64,000 nt of DNA from Candidatus Krumholzibacteriota bacterium (GTDB lineage Bacteria > Krumholzibacteriota > Krumholzibacteriia > Krumholzibacteriales > WJIX01), in assembly GCA_034520215.1 (NCBI GenBank), contig JAXHNR010000001.1:1-64000 (forward strand), given 5' to 3'. Positions 61,780 through 64,000 of the stretch are shown here, one piece after another; position 1 is the first letter of the stretch; each line of letters begins with the position of its first letter. The notes below the pieces were generated by a model. It was not told the DNA's origin and did not search any database. It saw nothing but the letters and a program-made list of their open reading frames with translations. A program made the position numbers and the translations under genes.

Positions 61780-62562
61780 TTACAGCTTTTTTAGTTTTTC
61801 AGAAAGGGTTTTTGCCACCTTTTTTCCTGAAAGGAGCATGCCTCCGAATATGGGGCCCATTCGGTATGAACCGAACACTGCGTTCGCGCACATACCCGCA
61901 ATAAATACATTAGGAAAGACTTCGCGTGTATTTTCAAGTGTTGTTTGTTCGGCTCTGTCGGCCCACATGGATTGCTCCCCTTCCACTTTTCCAGACGGAG
62001 TCATAAGTCTTGAATCAACCTTGTTTTCGATTATCCTTATTACTTCAGCCGGATGGCCTGTGGCGTCAACGATATATTTTGACTCGATCGTAAGCGGGTC
62101 TACGTGCAGTCCCGCCATTTCGACCGAGGACCAGTTGATCACTATCCCGGCGGCTTTATTATCTTTAAGCATTATATCTTCCGCCATGATCAGGTTGAAG
62201 ATTTTAGCTCCATTCTTAACCGCGGCGGCACCGATTGAGCAAACCGCTTCTATTGAATCCGCGGTATAGTATCCTTCCGAGAAGGGAGTGGTTTTAACAC
62301 CAAATTCATCAAGAACTTCCCTGCCTTCTTCCTGAACTACTATCTCGTTCATCATCATGCCCCCGCCCCACATTCCTCCTCCGATACTGAGCTTTCTCTC
62401 AATGACTATTGTTTTAAAATTAGCTGCCGCGAGATCTGAAGCCGCGACCAGACCTGAAGGACCGGCACCTACAATAACGACGTCACAATTTAGTGAGTCC
62501 AGAAGCTTGTTGGTGTAAGTCTTTATTATAGCTTCGGTTACTATTTTCTCATCCAATGGCAT
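61780..62562 (-). CDS. thi4: Thi4-family sulfide-dependent thiamine thiazole synthase
   Basis: A 260-residue FAD/NAD-fold protein making the thiazole moiety of thiamine. VVIVGAGPSGLVAASDLA (about residues 29-46) is the dinucleotide site, ERKLSIGGGMWGGGMMMN and VVQEEG are Thi4 motifs, and VFIAGMCANAVFGSYRMGPIFGGMLLSGK closes the chain. After IVDATGHPAEV there is no cysteine in the stretch where yeast THI4 has its sacrificial Cys205; the three Cys present lie elsewhere. This points to the catalytic, sulfide-using type known from methanogens and anaerobic bacteria. ATG 62562 follows AAGGAGAAACGAA on the minus strand. No TPP riboswitch was recognised upstream. Confidence 0.85.
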   Translation of the reverse strand: MPLDEKIVTEAIIKTYTNKLLDSLNCDVVIVGAGPSGLVAASDLAAANFKTIVIERKLSIGGGMWGGGMMMNEIVVQEEGREVLDEFGVKTTPFSEGYYTADSIEAVCSIGAAAVKNGAKIFNLIMAEDIMLKDNKAAGIVINWSSVEMAGLHVDPLTIESKYIVDATGHPAEVIRIIENKVDSRLMTPSGKVEGEQSMWADRAEQTTLENTREVFPNVFIAGMCANAVFGSYRMGPIFGGMLLSGKKVAKTLSEKLKKL

Positions 62563-62880
62563 TTCGTTTCTCCTTAGAATTCAGGACATATTAAGGGTGA
62601 TGATGATTTTAGATCTACTTTTTATTCATTATATTACTGCAATTTCTCTACATCTGCTTTATTTCTTAACCAATCTGACTATCGAGGTCAAGACTATTCT
62701 TTTTATAGGATTAAAATTAAGCAGGGGTTGACCATTTTTAATTTGTCCCGTATAATGAGTTTCCTTAAATAGAAACAGAAGGCGTTTTATGTATTGAATG
62801 TATTTGATACGGTTTTAAACATGAATAAGCGTCAGACGGTTAGCATCTGTGCTGGCGAAAACTTGAAGGAGGTAGGGTAG
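62563..62880 (+). promoter_or_regulatory. Intergenic region with the pepD promoter
   Basis: The 318-base divergent gap holds TTGACC (62728-62733) and a perfect TATAAT (62751-62756) with a 17-base spacer, 125 bases before pepD, and AAGGAGGTAGGG as RBS. Nothing coding is seen. The thi4 side shows no clear promoter to me. Confidence 0.6.
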
Positions 62881-64000
62881 ATGTCATTAAATGAACTTAA
62901 ACCGGCTAAGCTCTGGGAACATTTCGGGAAAATATGCGAAATTCCGCATTGTTCAGGTAATGAAGAAGAACTTGGCAATTATCTATTATCATTTGCCAAA
63001 GAAAAAGGCCTTGAAGCTGAAAAAGATGCGGCGGGCAACGTTGTAATCCGCGTACCGGCTACTGAGGGACATGAAGATGCGCCTGTAGTCGTTCTCCAGG
63101 GGCATCTTGATATGGTTTGTGAAAAAGACAACGATGCGGATCATGACTTCGCGAAAGATACAATCAAGACTGAAATCGACGGCGACTGGCTTACGGCTAA
63201 GGGTACGACACTGGGAGCTGACAATGGTGTCGGAGTAGCGGCGGCGCTTGCAGTAATTGATGAAGATGTTACTCACGGTCCTCTGGAGATACTCTCCACT
63301 GTAAGTGAGGAAGTTGGATTAATCGGCGCGGGCAAATTGGAGCCCGGATTCCTCAAGGGAAAGACATTGATGAATCTGGATAGCGAAGAGTTAGGAGCCG
63401 CTTATATCGGCTGTGCCGGAGGTGGTGACAGTGTTCTTAGACTGCCGCTTGAAAAAACCGATACACCGTCTGATTTGAAAGGAGTCTCTATAAGAGTAAC
63501 GGGGCTTCGCGGAGGACACTCAGGAATAGATATTATTGAACAGAGGGGTAACGGTATTAAAATACTCACGAGGATCCTTTCAAAGATTTTCTGTGAGAAG
63601 GAAATCAGCATAACTTCCATTGAAGGCGGGAAGATGAGGAATGCCATTCCGAGGGAAGCGGTTGCTTTGGTAGCAGCTCAGAGCTCGGATATTGGAGAAA
63701 TTGAAAAGATAGCTAAGAGCGAAGTTGAAACTATAGCTATAGAATTGGGGGGGCGCGAGAAGGGTCTTAAAGTCGTCGTCTCTTCAGAGGAGGCTCCTGA
63801 TAAGGTTGTAACGAAGGAATCACAAAAAACTCTTCTTGACCTTCTGACTGCTCTTCCTCACGGCATCGAGGCTATGAACTATGATATAGAAGGGCTTGTG
63901 GAGACGTCAACCAACCTCGCAACCATTAAGATGGATGATAATACGGCCGTTATAGGTACATCAACACGAAGCTCGATTATCACAGCTTTAAACGCCCTGA
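62881..64000 (+). CDS. pepD: Aminoacyl-histidine dipeptidase, 3' end outside the window
   Basis: ATG 62881 has AAGGAGGT 9 bases upstream; the frame stays open to the window edge (373 codons; full-length PepD is about 480). M20C motifs are visible: ICEIPHCSGNEEELGNYL at the start, VVLQGHLDMVCEK (His/Asp zinc ligands, about residues 75-83), TLGADNGVGVAAALA (about 118), STVSEEVGLIGAGKL (catalytic Glu/Glu, about 145), NLDSEELGAAYIGCAGG and VTGLRGGHSGIDI. It is a broad dipeptidase for Xaa-His and others, completing the peptide-degradation set of the window. Confidence 0.92.
   Translation, partial: MSLNELKPAKLWEHFGKICEIPHCSGNEEELGNYLLSFAKEKGLEAEKDAAGNVVIRVPATEGHEDAPVVVLQGHLDMVCEKDNDADHDFAKDTIKTEIDGDWLTAKGTTLGADNGVGVAAALAVIDEDVTHGPLEILSTVSEEVGLIGAGKLEPGFLKGKTLMNLDSEELGAAYIGCAGGGDSVLRLPLEKTDTPSDLKGVSIRVTGLRGGHSGIDIIEQRGNGIKILTRILSKIFCEKEISITSIEGGKMRNAIPREAVALVAAQSSDIGEIEKIAKSEVETIAIELGGREKGLKVVVSSEEAPDKVVTKESQKTLLDLLTALPHGIEAMNYDIEGLVETSTNLATIKMDDNTAVIGTSTRSSIITALNAL

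Noticed and set aside
62563-62727. TPP riboswitch upstream of thi4
   Set aside because: The CTGAGA and ACCTGATC-type elements were not found on the minus strand.
1-64000. CRISPR arrays, prophage or defence islands
   Set aside because: No regularly spaced repeats, cas, integrase, phage or restriction genes were recognised.

Overview
The window reads as a bacterial chromosome segment from a diderm-type heterotroph. It encodes lipoproteins with lipoboxes plus LspA, Sec signal peptides, MltG, a DivIVA/YggS/YggT division cluster and a SPOR protein. Gene content (PEP/pyruvate-binding tandem, DUF3857 pair, IleRS of the eukaryote-like type, Ni-SOD with signal peptide, lipoproteins with a 'TSPED/TSPDN' start) suggests an uncultured phylum near the FCB group (Krumholzibacteriota/Eisenbacteria/Latescibacterota-like). 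That placement is inference, not something the sequence proves.

Layout: 1-1.25 kb is a frameshift-riddled stretch holding the remains of two FAD oxidoreductases joined to a glutamate dehydrogenase that lacks its N-terminal domain. 1.2-7.1 kb continues as gdh, then two overlapping PEP/pyruvate-binding (ATP-grasp-like) proteins; the second carries a GAF-like N-terminus and a C-terminal nucleotidyltransferase. 7.1-8.8 kb holds a metallophosphoesterase and a 0.3-kb MITE-like insertion with a target duplication. 8.8-15.1 kb: DUF4236-TPR protein, class III aminotransferase, SDR-DUF2867 protein, a dinB 3' remnant, a DUF4136 lipoprotein and a 10-TM metal exporter. 15.4-23.2 kb: two DUF3857/transglutaminase proteins, histidine ammonia-lyase and an OPT peptide transporter. 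23.3-23.8 kb: second MITE copy, in opposite orientation.

23.8-38.4 kb is dense housekeeping sequence: yggS, yggT, divIVA-like, PNP, ileS, dksA-like, lspA, rluD-like, a STAS/RsbW/SpoIIE partner-switching trio, ruvX, mltG, larE, a 51-aa membrane protein and tRNA-Val. 38.5-42.8 kb, just after the tRNA, looks accessory and compositionally mixed. It holds a formylglycine-generating-enzyme-like lipoprotein whose C-terminus has the hallmarks of a diversity-generating-retroelement (DGR) variable region, a Ni-superoxide dismutase exported by a Sec signal peptide, a thiamine-binding MTH1187 protein and a fasciclin lipoprotein behind a strong promoter.

42.8-54 kb is a peptidase block: aminopeptidase P, PepT, an exported bleomycin-hydrolase-like C1 protease, an M1-M28-PDZ fusion, a coding frame with no conventional start, a SPOR protein and a papain-like protease with a C-terminal anchor. 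54-60.6 kb encodes an AddB/AddA-like nuclease-helicase pair. 60.7-64 kb has a VanZ fusion protein, a Thi4-family thiazole synthase and the 5' part of pepD.

The genes fit a peptide- and amino-acid-degrading lifestyle: many exported and cytosolic peptidases, OPT uptake, HutH, GDH and aminotransferase. No CRISPR array, rRNA, prophage integrase or reverse transcriptase was seen. The most interesting signal is the DGR-like variable lipoprotein, whose template and reverse transcriptase must lie outside the window if it is active.
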